Positions 18,587 through 27,081 of a DNA stretch of 64,000 nt are shown one piece after another. Source of the DNA: Congregibacter variabilis (GTDB lineage Bacteria > Pseudomonadota > Gammaproteobacteria > Pseudomonadales > Halieaceae); assembly GCF_045689235.1 (NCBI RefSeq), contig NZ_CP136864.1, positions 3,782,001 through 3,846,000 on the forward strand. Reading direction: 5' to 3'. Below the pieces are notes generated by a model that was not told the origin of the DNA, made no database searches, and saw only the letters and a program-made list of their open reading frames with translations. Within the stretch, counting starts at the first letter, position 1. Every line of letters starts with the position of its first letter. A program made the translations under genes and the position numbers.

Positions 18587-19531
18587 ATGGAGCTCCTTCG
18601 CGGCCTTAAAGGCCTGCGCCCCCAACATCGCCCCTGTGTTGCCACCATTGGTGCCTTTGATGGTGTGCATCTGGGCCATCAAGCCGTGGTGGCACAGTTG
18701 GCGGAACAGGGCCGCAAGTACGATCTACCGACTACCGTAGTGACCTTCGAGCCACTGCCGCGGGAGTACCTTGCGGCCGATACTGCGCCAGCGCGGCTGC
18801 AGAGCTTTCGCGAGAGGTTCGAAGCATTGGCGGCCCTGGGCGTAGATAGACTGTTGTGTTTGCGCTTTGACGAAAAGCTGCGTCAGATGTCCGCAGAACA
18901 ATTTGCGGATCAGGTTTTTGTAACAGGATTAGGCGTGCGCTCCTTGGTGTTGGGAGATGATTTCCGCTTTGGGCACGATCGTGAGGGTGGGTTTTCACTG
19001 ATGCAGGCCATCGGTGAGCGAGAGGGTTTTACGACTCTGGCCACCAAAACTCTGGAGTTTGAAGGCGATCGTATTAGCAGTACGCGCCTGCGCAATGCTC
19101 TGGCAACAGGTGACTTTGTTACGTCTCGGGCTTGTCTTGGTCGTGATTATGAGATTTGTGGGCGAGTGATTTTTGGTCGTCAGTTGGGCAGGCAAATTGG
19201 GACGCCTACAGCAAATATTGCTCTGCGCCGCGGCAGCGTTCCTTTGAGTGGCGTATTTGCGGTCACGGTGAACGGACCTGGTCTGAGTGATGCGCCGGCA
19301 ATCGCCAATGTGGGCGTTAGGCCGACATTGTCCGCTGGCTCAAGAGCGAATCTTGAAGTACATATTCTCGACGGCGATCACGCGCTTTACGGAGAGAGAT
19401 TGCGGGTGCGTTTTCTGCACAAGGTGCGTGAGGAACAACGTTTTGAGTCGGTGGATGTACTCAAAGCACAAATACATGAAGATATTGACGGAGCTCGTCG
19501 CTGGTTCGCATCGAGCGTCAAGGACAGATAG
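18587..19531 (+). CDS. ribF: Bifunctional riboflavin kinase / FAD synthetase
   Basis: RibF phosphorylates riboflavin to FMN and adenylates it to FAD. The 314-residue product has the N-terminal FAD-synthetase nucleotidyltransferase domain (IGAFDGVHLGHQAVV, HxGH-type motif; later LVLGDDFRFGHDREG and ISSTRLRNALATGDF) and the C-terminal riboflavin-kinase domain (GRVIFGRQLGRQIGTPTANI, FAVTV and ANVGVRPT). I chose the ATG at 18587, which begins MELLRGLKGL as in the family; an upstream ATG at 18452 would add 45 residues inside murJ. It ends 5 nt before ileS. Confidence 0.95.
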   Translation: MELLRGLKGLRPQHRPCVATIGAFDGVHLGHQAVVAQLAEQGRKYDLPTTVVTFEPLPREYLAADTAPARLQSFRERFEALAALGVDRLLCLRFDEKLRQMSAEQFADQVFVTGLGVRSLVLGDDFRFGHDREGGFSLMQAIGEREGFTTLATKTLEFEGDRISSTRLRNALATGDFVTSRACLGRDYEICGRVIFGRQLGRQIGTPTANIALRRGSVPLSGVFAVTVNGPGLSDAPAIANVGVRPTLSAGSRANLEVHILDGDHALYGERLRVRFLHKVREEQRFESVDVLKAQIHEDIDGARRWFASSVKDR

Positions 19532-19536
19532 AACAC

Positions 19537-22341
19537 ATGAGTGATTACAAAAACACCCTGAATCTGCCAACCACGGGGTTCCCCATGAAGGCGAATCTTG
19601 CCCAGCGAGAGCCGGCAAGGCTCAAGCAATGGCAGGATATGGGGCTGTACCAGCGTATTCGTGAAGCCAGGGCAGGACGGCCGAAGTTTATTCTTCATGA
19701 TGGGCCGCCCTATGCGAATGGAGATCTTCATGTCGGCCATGCTGTTAACAAGGTCCTCAAGGACATTATCGTCAAGTACAAGACGCTGGACGGCTTTGAT
19801 TCGCCCTATGTGCCGGGTTGGGACTGTCACGGACTTCCTATTGAGCTCAACGTAGAAAAGAAAGTGGGTAAGCCTGGGGTTAAGCTCAGCGCCGCCGAGT
19901 TTCGTGAGAAGTGCCGCGCCTACGCCCGCCGACAAATCGATAATCAACGTGAAGATTTTGTGCGCATGGGCATCATTGGCGATTGGGAGAATCCCTATCT
20001 CACCATGGACTTTTCCTTTGAAGCCGACATCGTTCGCACGCTGGGTCGCCTGGTGGAGCGTGGTCATGTCCATAAGGGATTCAAGCCCGTGCATTGGTGC
20101 CTTGATTGTGGCTCCGCGCTTGCCGAGGCAGAGGTCGAATACGCCGATAAGCAGTCGCCGGCTATCGATGTGGCGTTCACCGCTTTGGACTCTGCGGCAA
20201 TTAATCATGCCTGTGGCGCCGACGGCGAAGCGACAGTGGTTGTTCCCATCTGGACCACAACGCCCTGGACTCTGCCTGCTAACCAGGCTGTGAGTGTGCA
20301 TCCTGATTTGGATTATGTGCTTATCGCAGGTAGTGGGCAGCGACTGTTTGTGGCCGAAGCGCTGGCTGAGAGTTGTGCGGAACGATACGGACTGGGTGAG
20401 CCTCAGGTGCTGGGTCGCTGCAAAGGCAGTGATGTCGAGCATCAGTTACTGCAGCATCCATTTCTTGAGCGTCAGGTTCCAGTGATCCTCGGTGAGCACG
20501 TGACTGTCGATGCGGGTACCGGTGCTGTACATACAGCCCCAGCACATGGCCAGGAAGACTATGCGGTGGGTTTGCGTTACGACCTGTCCGTAGAAAACCC
20601 CGTGGGACCCAATGGGGTTTTTGTTCAGGGCACAGAGCTCTTCGCCGGAGAACATGTGTTTAAGGCAAACGCCAATATTGTTGCGGCGCTTGCCGAGCGA
20701 GGCGTGCTGCTCCATCACGAAGAATATCTGCACTCGTATCCCCATTGCTGGCGACACAAAACGCCGCTGATTTTTCGGGCGACTCCGCAGTGGTTTGTGC
20801 GTATGCACGAAAACGGGCTGCTAGAAGCAGCGCAGAGTGCTGTGGATGGGGTGCATTGGATTCCCGATTGGGGCCGCGCTCGAATTGAATCTATGCTCAG
20901 CGATCGTCCGGACTGGTGTATCTCAAGACAACGTACCTGGGGCGTTCCAATAACGCTGTTTGTACACAAAGAGACGGCGGAACTGCACCCCGATACGCCC
21001 GCGCTGATTGAGAGGGCCGCTAAGCGTATCGAACAGTCCGGTATTGAAGCCTGGTTCAGTCTCGAGCCTGCAGAGCTTATTGGCGACGATGCCGAGAATT
21101 ATGACAAGGTCACTGACACTCTGGACGTATGGTTCGATTCCGGCGTCACACATGCCTGTGTTTTGCGGCGTCGAGAGGAATTGACTGCACCGGCTGATTT
21201 GTACCTTGAGGGCTCGGATCAACATCGAGGGTGGTTTCAATCCTCCTTGCTGACCGGCATTGGCGCCTACGGTGAAGCACCGTATAAAGCCGTACTCACT
21301 CATGGCTTCACTGTTGATGGCGACGGCCGCAAGATGTCCAAGTCCATTGGCAATATCATTCCTGCACGCAAGGCCATGAATGATAATGGCGCGGATATAC
21401 TCAGGCTGTGGCTGGCATCGACAGATTACCGTAATGAAGTGGCGGTCTCCGACGAGATCATCAAGCGCACGGGCGATAGTTATCGACGTATTCGAAATAC
21501 CGCAAGGTTCATGCTGGCTAACCTGTCAGGCTTTGATCCTGTCGAGCATGTTGTCGCAGATGCGGACTTGTTGCCGCTGGATCGTTGGGCGGTGGATTGT
21601 GCAGCGCGACTGCAAGAGGAGCTGAAGCAGGCCTACGATGCCTATCAGTTTCATCAAGTGTGTCATCGTCTGCACAATTTTTGTTCGGGCGAAATGGGTG
21701 GCTTTTACCTGGATATTATTAAAGACCGTCAGTACACCACCCAGGCCGAGAGTCTTCCACGGCGCTCTGCGCAAACAGCGCTGTACCGCATTGCTGACGC
21801 CATGGCGAGGTGGATGGCTCCCGTTCTGTCGTTCACGGCTGAAGAGATCTGGGAGAATCTGCCCGGTGAGCGCGAGGACTCGGTGTTGCTGGCCGGTTGG
21901 GGAGCGCCGCTTTTACGTCTTTCACGCAACGATGATCTGGATGTTGAGTATTGGGATGCGCTGATCGACGTGCGAGCGGCGGTCAATAAACAACTGGAAG
22001 TTTTGCGCGCCGCAGGTGAACTGCGCGGCTCCCTTGACGCTCAAGTCACGCTCTATTGTGACGGGCAACTGGCTGAGCGGCTTGCCGGTCTTAAGGACGA
22101 ACTTCGTTTTGTACTGATTACCTCCGGCGCTCAGATTGCAGCACTAGCCTCAGCCCCTGATGAGGCGGCCACAACCGATATCGAAGGTTTGCGTCTGTCG
22201 GTGACGGTGTCCAAGGATGAAAAGTGTGAGCGCTGCTGGCATCGCTGTGCGGATGTGGGTGAGCATGCGAGTCATCCTTCGTTATGCGGACGTTGTGTGA
22301 GCAATGTTGAAGGTCCGGGCGAGGAGCGTGAGTTTGCCTGA
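19537..22341 (+). CDS. ileS: Isoleucyl-tRNA synthetase
   Basis: A full-length class Ia synthetase of 934 residues that charges tRNA-Ile. The HIGH motif appears as HVGH (residues 65-68) in FILHDGPPYANGDLHVGHA, the editing (CP1) domain contains TTTPWTLPAN, and KMSKS is at residues 599-603. The C-terminus has the zinc-binding Cys set CERCWHRC and CGRC from about residue 896, the bacterial type 1 form that is normally mupirocin-sensitive (family knowledge). It lies in the conserved order ribF-ileS-lspA-fkpB-ispH. Confidence 0.98.
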   Translation: MSDYKNTLNLPTTGFPMKANLAQREPARLKQWQDMGLYQRIREARAGRPKFILHDGPPYANGDLHVGHAVNKVLKDIIVKYKTLDGFDSPYVPGWDCHGLPIELNVEKKVGKPGVKLSAAEFREKCRAYARRQIDNQREDFVRMGIIGDWENPYLTMDFSFEADIVRTLGRLVERGHVHKGFKPVHWCLDCGSALAEAEVEYADKQSPAIDVAFTALDSAAINHACGADGEATVVVPIWTTTPWTLPANQAVSVHPDLDYVLIAGSGQRLFVAEALAESCAERYGLGEPQVLGRCKGSDVEHQLLQHPFLERQVPVILGEHVTVDAGTGAVHTAPAHGQEDYAVGLRYDLSVENPVGPNGVFVQGTELFAGEHVFKANANIVAALAERGVLLHHEEYLHSYPHCWRHKTPLIFRATPQWFVRMHENGLLEAAQSAVDGVHWIPDWGRARIESMLSDRPDWCISRQRTWGVPITLFVHKETAELHPDTPALIERAAKRIEQSGIEAWFSLEPAELIGDDAENYDKVTDTLDVWFDSGVTHACVLRRREELTAPADLYLEGSDQHRGWFQSSLLTGIGAYGEAPYKAVLTHGFTVDGDGRKMSKSIGNIIPARKAMNDNGADILRLWLASTDYRNEVAVSDEIIKRTGDSYRRIRNTARFMLANLSGFDPVEHVVADADLLPLDRWAVDCAARLQEELKQAYDAYQFHQVCHRLHNFCSGEMGGFYLDIIKDRQYTTQAESLPRRSAQTALYRIADAMARWMAPVLSFTAEEIWENLPGEREDSVLLAGWGAPLLRLSRNDDLDVEYWDALIDVRAAVNKQLEVLRAAGELRGSLDAQVTLYCDGQLAERLAGLKDELRFVLITSGAQIAALASAPDEAATTDIEGLRLSVTVSKDEKCERCWHRCADVGEHASHPSLCGRCVSNVEGPGEEREFA

Positions 22342-22846
22342 GACGTCCACAGCTGCGACGCGTTGGTATGCGCTGGCTTTTGCCGTTGTGGTGGCGGATC
22401 AGGTCAGCAAGTGGTTCGCTTCCAACGAGCTGAGTTACTCGGTGCCGGTAAAGGTCCTGGCGTGGTTCAATTTGACACTTCACCATAATCAGGGCGCCGC
22501 GTTCAGTTTTTTGGCGGATGCCGGTGGATGGCAGCGCTGGTTTTTTGCGGCGCTGGCCCTGGGTGTCAGTGGGATGATCATGTTCTGGTTAAGAGATCTC
22601 AAGCCCAGTCAGTGGCCCCTATCATTAGCGCTTGCGCTGGTTTTGGGCGGCGCCTTGGGTAATCTCGTCGATCGGATACATCTGGGCTATGTTGTCGATT
22701 TTATTAGTGTGCATTACCGTAACCGGTACTTTCCAACCTTTAATGTGGCGGATGCGGCGATTTCCGTAGGCGCGTTTCTCATAATTGTCGATAGTCTTTT
22801 CGGCAGCTTTGTTGACGAGCAGTCTGCGGATAATGGGCAAAGTTAA
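22334..22846 (+). CDS. lspA: Lipoprotein signal peptidase
   Basis: LspA cleaves the signal peptide of prolipoproteins after diacylglyceryl modification, in the cytoplasmic membrane. The 170-residue product has four helices and both catalytic Asp motifs: GNLVDRIHLGYVVDF and FNVADAAISVG. The start is uncertain: TTG at 22334 stands 7 nt after GAGGAG; GTG at 22328 is too near the ribosome site and ATG at 22304 has none. In all cases the gene overlaps the ileS 3' end. It ends by TAATG overlap with fkpB, so the genes are coupled. Confidence 0.94.
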   Translation: MPETSTAATRWYALAFAVVVADQVSKWFASNELSYSVPVKVLAWFNLTLHHNQGAAFSFLADAGGWQRWFFAALALGVSGMIMFWLRDLKPSQWPLSLALALVLGGALGNLVDRIHLGYVVDFISVHYRNRYFPTFNVADAAISVGAFLIIVDSLFGSFVDEQSADNGQS

Positions 22847-23316
22847 TGCCGGAAGCCTCGAGAGAAGATATGAATGTGAGTGTGGGTGATGGTACCCGGG
22901 TATTTTTGAATTTCTCGCTTGCTCTTGAAGATGGGGCAGAGGTGGATTCGAACTTTGGCGGTGAAGCGGTGAGTTTCGCCATCGGCGATGGGAGTCTGCT
23001 GCCGGGCTTTGAGCGCTGCCTCATGGGCATGCAGGCCGGCGAGCGGAAGCTGTTTCAGGTGTCACCAGAGGATGCCTTTGGGCAACCTAACGAAAATAAT
23101 GTTCAGCGTGTTCCTCGAGATGGATTTGATGAGGATATGGAGCTTGAGCTGGGCCTGGTGTGTTCTTTTGCGGACGCTGCTGGTGGAGAGTTGCCCGGCA
23201 TGATTATCGCGTTCGACGAGACCGAGGTTACGGTTGATTTCAATCATCCGCTTGCCGGGCACACGATACTTTTTGATGTTCATATTCACCGACTCGAAGT
23301 GGTGGAGTTGCACTAA
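22846..23316 (+). CDS. fkpB: FKBP-type peptidyl-prolyl isomerase (SlpA/FkpB type)
   Basis: The 156-residue product belongs to the SlyD/SlpA branch of FKBP prolyl isomerases: an FKBP half (VFLNFSLALEDGAEVDSNFGGEAVSFAIGDGSLLPGFERCLMGMQAGERK) interrupted by the insert-in-flap domain and closed by VTVDFNHPLAGHTILFDVHIHRLE. SlyD's His-rich metal tail is missing, which fits SlpA/FkpB. Its place between lspA and ispH is the usual one for this gene. It starts on the lspA stop (TAATG) and ends on the ispH start in the same way. Confidence 0.94.
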   Translation: MPEASREDMNVSVGDGTRVFLNFSLALEDGAEVDSNFGGEAVSFAIGDGSLLPGFERCLMGMQAGERKLFQVSPEDAFGQPNENNVQRVPRDGFDEDMELELGLVCSFADAAGGELPGMIIAFDETEVTVDFNHPLAGHTILFDVHIHRLEVVELH

Positions 23317-24263
23317 TGCAGATTCAGTTAGCGAATCCCCGTGGTTTTTGCGCCGGCGTAGACCGAGCTATTGATATCGTTAATCGGGCTTTGGAAGTTT
23401 TCGGCGCCCCGATCTATGTGCGGCACGAAGTGGTGCACAATCGCTTTGTCGTGGACGATTTGCGCTCTCGAGGTGCGATCTTTGTCGAAGAGTTGCATGA
23501 GGTCCCTGATGACCACATCGTGATCTTTAGTGCTCACGGCGTGTCCCAGGCGGTTCGCAAAGAAGCGGGGTCTCGAGGCCTCAAAGTCTTTGATGCCACC
23601 TGTCCTTTGGTCACAAAAGTACATATTGAAGTCACGCGTTACAGCACCGAGGGGCGCGAGTGTGTCTTGATCGGTCACGCGGGTCACCCTGAGGTTGAGG
23701 GAACCATGGGACAGTATGACCACAGTGCGGGTGGCGATATCTATCTCATCGAAGATGAGGCGCAGGTCGCCAGTCTTTCTGTACGAAATCCCCAGAAGCT
23801 GTCCTATGTGACGCAAACCACCCTTTCTATGGATGACACGGCGCGGGTTATCGATGCTCTGCGCGAACGCTTTCCAGCTATCACCGGTCCTCGCAAAGAC
23901 GATATTTGCTATGCCACACAGAATCGTCAGGATGCGGTCAAACAGCTTGCTACGGATTGCGACCTGATGATTGTTGTGGGTTCGCCCAACAGCTCTAATT
24001 CCAATCGCTTGCGGGAGTTGGCTGAGCGCATGGGAGCGCAGGCCTTCCTGCTCGATCGTGCTGACGAAATTGACCCGGCATGGCTGACCAATAAAAACAG
24101 CATTGGCGTGACTGCGGGAGCCTCGGCGCCGGAGATTCTGGTCAGCGAGGTGGTGGGGCGTCTTCAGGCTCTGGGCGCAGAAAATGTGTTCGAGGTGGAC
24201 GGTCGCCCCGAGAATGTCACCTTCAGTATGCCCAAGGAATTGCGCTTACATCCTGTCGATTGA
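23316..24263 (+). CDS. ispH: 4-hydroxy-3-methylbut-2-enyl diphosphate reductase
   Basis: IspH makes IPP and DMAPP in the last step of the MEP isoprenoid pathway; this also feeds phytol and carotenoid synthesis in a phototroph. The 315-residue product has all three cluster cysteines in context: NPRGFCAGVDRAI (Cys12), DATCPLVTKVH and the third Cys in the middle, plus SNSNRLRELAE and VTAGASAPE. The length is that of E. coli IspH (316). It is the last gene of the ribF-ileS-lspA-fkpB-ispH run; a 117-nt spacer separates it from the pilin genes. Confidence 0.97.
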   Translation: MQIQLANPRGFCAGVDRAIDIVNRALEVFGAPIYVRHEVVHNRFVVDDLRSRGAIFVEELHEVPDDHIVIFSAHGVSQAVRKEAGSRGLKVFDATCPLVTKVHIEVTRYSTEGRECVLIGHAGHPEVEGTMGQYDHSAGGDIYLIEDEAQVASLSVRNPQKLSYVTQTTLSMDDTARVIDALRERFPAITGPRKDDICYATQNRQDAVKQLATDCDLMIVVGSPNSSNSNRLRELAERMGAQAFLLDRADEIDPAWLTNKNSIGVTAGASAPEILVSEVVGRLQALGAENVFEVDGRPENVTFSMPKELRLHPVD

Positions 24264-24380
24264 GCGAGTTCAGGTATCAAGTTAGCTTTCTAAGGTATTG
24301 ATTTCTACCGGTTATCGCCAAATCTGACCGTTCGTCGGTGCACAGCTGCATTCTTGCGGGGTGTTTCCTATGCTACGGAT

Positions 24381-24956
24381 ATGAAAAAGTCTAGGCGTCA
24401 AAGTTTTTTATCCTCTGTTCCCAGAGTGTCCTTGGTGACGCAGCGGCGAGCATCTGTCTGCTTTGGGCTTCGCAAACAGTCTGGTTTTACACTTATTGAG
24501 TTAATGATGACCTTGGTCATTGCGGCAATTTTGCTTGCTGTGGGTGTTCCTTCGTACCGTGCGGTTCTGCAAAACTCCCGGGCATCGGCGTTAGCTTCAG
24601 ATCTCACCAGTGGAATAAACGTTGCGCGCGCAGAAGCTATCCGTCGCGGCGCCGCTGTTCAGCTCTGTCCAAGTAGTGATGGGGCAACGTGCACAGGGAC
24701 ATGGATTGATGGGTGGATTGTCAGTGTTGTTTCAGACGGAGAGGTTTTGCGAGTGTGGAGCGCCCCCACGCCAGGCTCGGTGATCACGCAGACTCCAACC
24801 GCAAACGCGGTTTTAGCGTTTGGTGCGCTGGGCCAGCTTACGTCGGGTGATACTAATATTGTAGCCAGTGTAGATGGATGTACTAGCGAGCGGGCTCGAA
24901 ACCTTTCCTTGGCATCCTCAGGACGCGTATCAGTTAGTCGAGCAATATGCCCATGA
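24381..24956 (+). CDS. fimT: Type IV pilus minor pseudopilin FimT/FimU (GspH family)
   Basis: The 191-residue product carries a long basic leader and the prepilin peptidase site SG|FTLIELMMTLVIAAILLAVGVPSY, with the conserved Glu5, followed by a GspH-like globular domain with two Cys pairs (LCPSSDGATC, DGCTSER ... AICP). FimT/FimU pilins belong to the minor-pilin priming complex at the pilus tip and help DNA binding in some species. The ATG at 24381 is preferred because the added nine codons upstream have no ribosome site. First gene of fimT-pilV-pilW-pilX-pilY1-pilE. Confidence 0.88.
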   Translation: MKKSRRQSFLSSVPRVSLVTQRRASVCFGLRKQSGFTLIELMMTLVIAAILLAVGVPSYRAVLQNSRASALASDLTSGINVARAEAIRRGAAVQLCPSSDGATCTGTWIDGWIVSVVSDGEVLRVWSAPTPGSVITQTPTANAVLAFGALGQLTSGDTNIVASVDGCTSERARNLSLASSGRVSVSRAICP

Positions 24957-24972
24957 TAGAGACAGTGCTCTT

Positions 24973-25425
24973 ATGAAAAACAGGAATCCTGTAGTGAGAA
25001 AGGCCTCTGGTGCTGCCTCGATGCGCGGCGTAGGAATGATCGAAGTTCTTACCGCGATGGTTGTAGTTGCGGTAGCGGTGCTTGGTATCAGCAGGATGCA
25101 GATAACAATGCTGCAGCAGAATCAAAGCGCGTTGCTCCGGTCGCAGGCGACCATACTTGCCTACGACGCTATTGATCGGCTGCGTGTAGATCGGCAGGCG
25201 GCACTGAACGGCGATTACGATCGAGCTTTGGGCGCCGCCCGTCCTACAACAACATCTGTTGCCGATAACTCGATTAATCAGTGGTTGGATAGCGTGGCTA
25301 CAACCCTTCCGGCGGGAGATGGTGCGATTGTGAGGTCCGGAGAGCTCATTGTTGTGTCGATACGATGGGATGACAGCCGCGGGGCATTACCAGCGCTGAC
25401 GTTCACGACAGCGGTGGAGCTTTAG
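24973..25425 (+). CDS. pilV: Type IV pilus minor pilin PilV
   Basis: The 150-residue product has the prepilin pattern RG|VGMIEVLTAMVVVAVAVLGISRMQ: Gly-1, Glu at +5, and the LGxxxMQ helix end typical of PilV. PilV is one of the minor pilins that prime pilus assembly. The ATG at 24973 gives a leader of about 17 residues; longer frames upstream overlap fimT. It ends 2 nt before pilW, so the genes are coupled. Confidence 0.88.
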   Translation: MKNRNPVVRKASGAASMRGVGMIEVLTAMVVVAVAVLGISRMQITMLQQNQSALLRSQATILAYDAIDRLRVDRQAALNGDYDRALGAARPTTTSVADNSINQWLDSVATTLPAGDGAIVRSGELIVVSIRWDDSRGALPALTFTTAVEL

Positions 25426-25427
25426 AC

Positions 25428-26531
25428 ATGCGGCCTAGCCACAGAACAAACGGCTTCACGCTGACGGAACTGCTCATCAGTGTCGTGCTAGGCATCTTCC
25501 TCGTCGGCGGCGTAATAAACGTATTTCTTGGAGGTTTAACCACTTTCAGAACTAACGACTCGCTATCGCGAATTCAAGAGAGTGGGCGTTTCGCTATGGA
25601 AATCGTTCGCAGAGATTTACGGCAAGCTGGATACTTTGGTTGCCGACAATCGCTTGCGCCAGAAACGCCCAGAAACGAGTCAACCCTAACGCCTGGCTTT
25701 ATTCGCAATACCTTGAATCCAGCACCTTCAGGCGGTTCAGATCCTTTGTCCTGGGATTTTGACTACGGTCTGGCTTTGGAGGGGTATACGGCGGTGGACC
25801 CGGTTTCGGGCGGATCTGGCTGGAGCCCTACTCCACCCGTCAGTACGCTAATAGCTAATGCCGAGGACCATAGCGATATCGTGGTCACATCACGTGCCGA
25901 GGGGGTGGGAGTTATTGTCAATCAACATCCAGGAGGAAACCCACCGGGTTCCGCGTCCATCTTGATTGATAATGACAGTGGTATCGGGCCTGAAGATATT
26001 CTTATGGTGACCGATTGCACCTCTGCCGCAATTTTTCAAGTATCTACTGGCAATCCCGATACATCAGGTCAGATACCTCACAATACAGGGACGGGCGCCC
26101 CAGGCAATTACACCAATGCTCTGGGCAGGAGCTTCGTGGGGGCCGAAGTGTTCGAGGCGGTGAAGTCTGTGTTTTATGTTGCCAACAGCCCGGTCACAGG
26201 GCGGCCAGCTTTATTTCGAAATGGAGACGAACTAGTCGAGGATGTTGAGCGGCTGAGAGTTTTCTACGGAGTAGACAATACAGACAACCGACAAATCGAT
26301 ATTTATGTACCGGCCGGAACAGTGCCACTCGATGGTCCGGCGTCCACAGACCCAGACTGGGAGAGGGTGGTCGCGGTGCAGCTGCATTTGTTAATTAGCT
26401 CTGGGGCAGAAACCGGCCTTACTGAGGCACCGGTCTCTCTCCCATTTGCCGGCGGTACCTTTGATGCTACTGATCGTCGGGCTTATCAGGCTTTTACTAC
26501 CACCATCGGAGTACGGAACCGCTTGCCATGA
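25428..26531 (+). CDS. pilW: Type IV pilus minor pilin PilW
   Basis: The 367-residue product has a short leader and NG|FTLTELLISVVLGIFLVGGVINVFLGG, followed by RIQESGRFAMEIVRRDLRQAGYFGC, which is the PilW signature region (two Cys follow in the globular domain). PilW is part of the minor pilin complex with PilV, PilX and PilY1. It overlaps pilX by 4 nt (ATGA at 26528-26531). Confidence 0.92.
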   Translation: MRPSHRTNGFTLTELLISVVLGIFLVGGVINVFLGGLTTFRTNDSLSRIQESGRFAMEIVRRDLRQAGYFGCRQSLAPETPRNESTLTPGFIRNTLNPAPSGGSDPLSWDFDYGLALEGYTAVDPVSGGSGWSPTPPVSTLIANAEDHSDIVVTSRAEGVGVIVNQHPGGNPPGSASILIDNDSGIGPEDILMVTDCTSAAIFQVSTGNPDTSGQIPHNTGTGAPGNYTNALGRSFVGAEVFEAVKSVFYVANSPVTGRPALFRNGDELVEDVERLRVFYGVDNTDNRQIDIYVPAGTVPLDGPASTDPDWERVVAVQLHLLISSGAETGLTEAPVSLPFAGGTFDATDRRAYQAFTTTIGVRNRLP

Positions 26532-27055
26532 TTAATAAAAGTGCGACATTGCGCGCGATGTCTCGTGCTCCTAGATTGCGTCAGTCCGGCGTGGCGCTAC
26601 CCGTGGTCATGCTATTGATGATCATCCTGCTAGTACTTTCTACCGCCGGGATGGAGGACACGGCCATGCAGGAGCGTATGGCCGGTAATCTCCGCGATAG
26701 AGAGGCGGCTTTTCAGGCCGCTGAAGCTGCCCTTAGAGAGGGTGAAGAGTGGGTTCAAAACAATCAGGCGACAGCGCTTGCCAATCCGGAAATGACTGCC
26801 ATAGAGGCTGCGGCTTGGGACGGTGTTTCTCCAGCTCCTATCGGTAGTAGGGCCAGCCTGTATGACAGTAGTTCGGAGATTCAGCTTGCGAGCGATCCAG
26901 TGTTTTATGCGGCACCACCTGTGCTGTTGTGGGCCAATGGGGGTGTGGAGGTCGGAGTAGAAACTCCAAGATACCTATACCCGGTAATTGCAAGAGGCGT
27001 AGGAGGCAGTGATAGCGCTGTGGTCGTTTTGCGAACCCTGTTTGAAGCCAATTGA
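26528..27055 (+). CDS. pilX: Type IV pilus minor pilin PilX
   Basis: The 175-residue product starts with SG|VALPVVMLLMIILLVLSTAGMEDTAMQERMAGNLRDREAAFQAAEAALREGE, the PilX N-terminal pattern; like other PilX/GspK proteins it lacks Glu5, the hallmark of the pilin that caps the tip. QERMAGNxxDRxxAFQAAEAAL is strongly conserved in the family. It sits between pilW and pilY1. Confidence 0.9.
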   Translation: MINKSATLRAMSRAPRLRQSGVALPVVMLLMIILLVLSTAGMEDTAMQERMAGNLRDREAAFQAAEAALREGEEWVQNNQATALANPEMTAIEAAAWDGVSPAPIGSRASLYDSSSEIQLASDPVFYAAPPVLLWANGGVEVGVETPRYLYPVIARGVGGSDSAVVVLRTLFEAN

Positions 27056-27081
27056 AGCTGAGTGAATGCCGGGAGGCATCT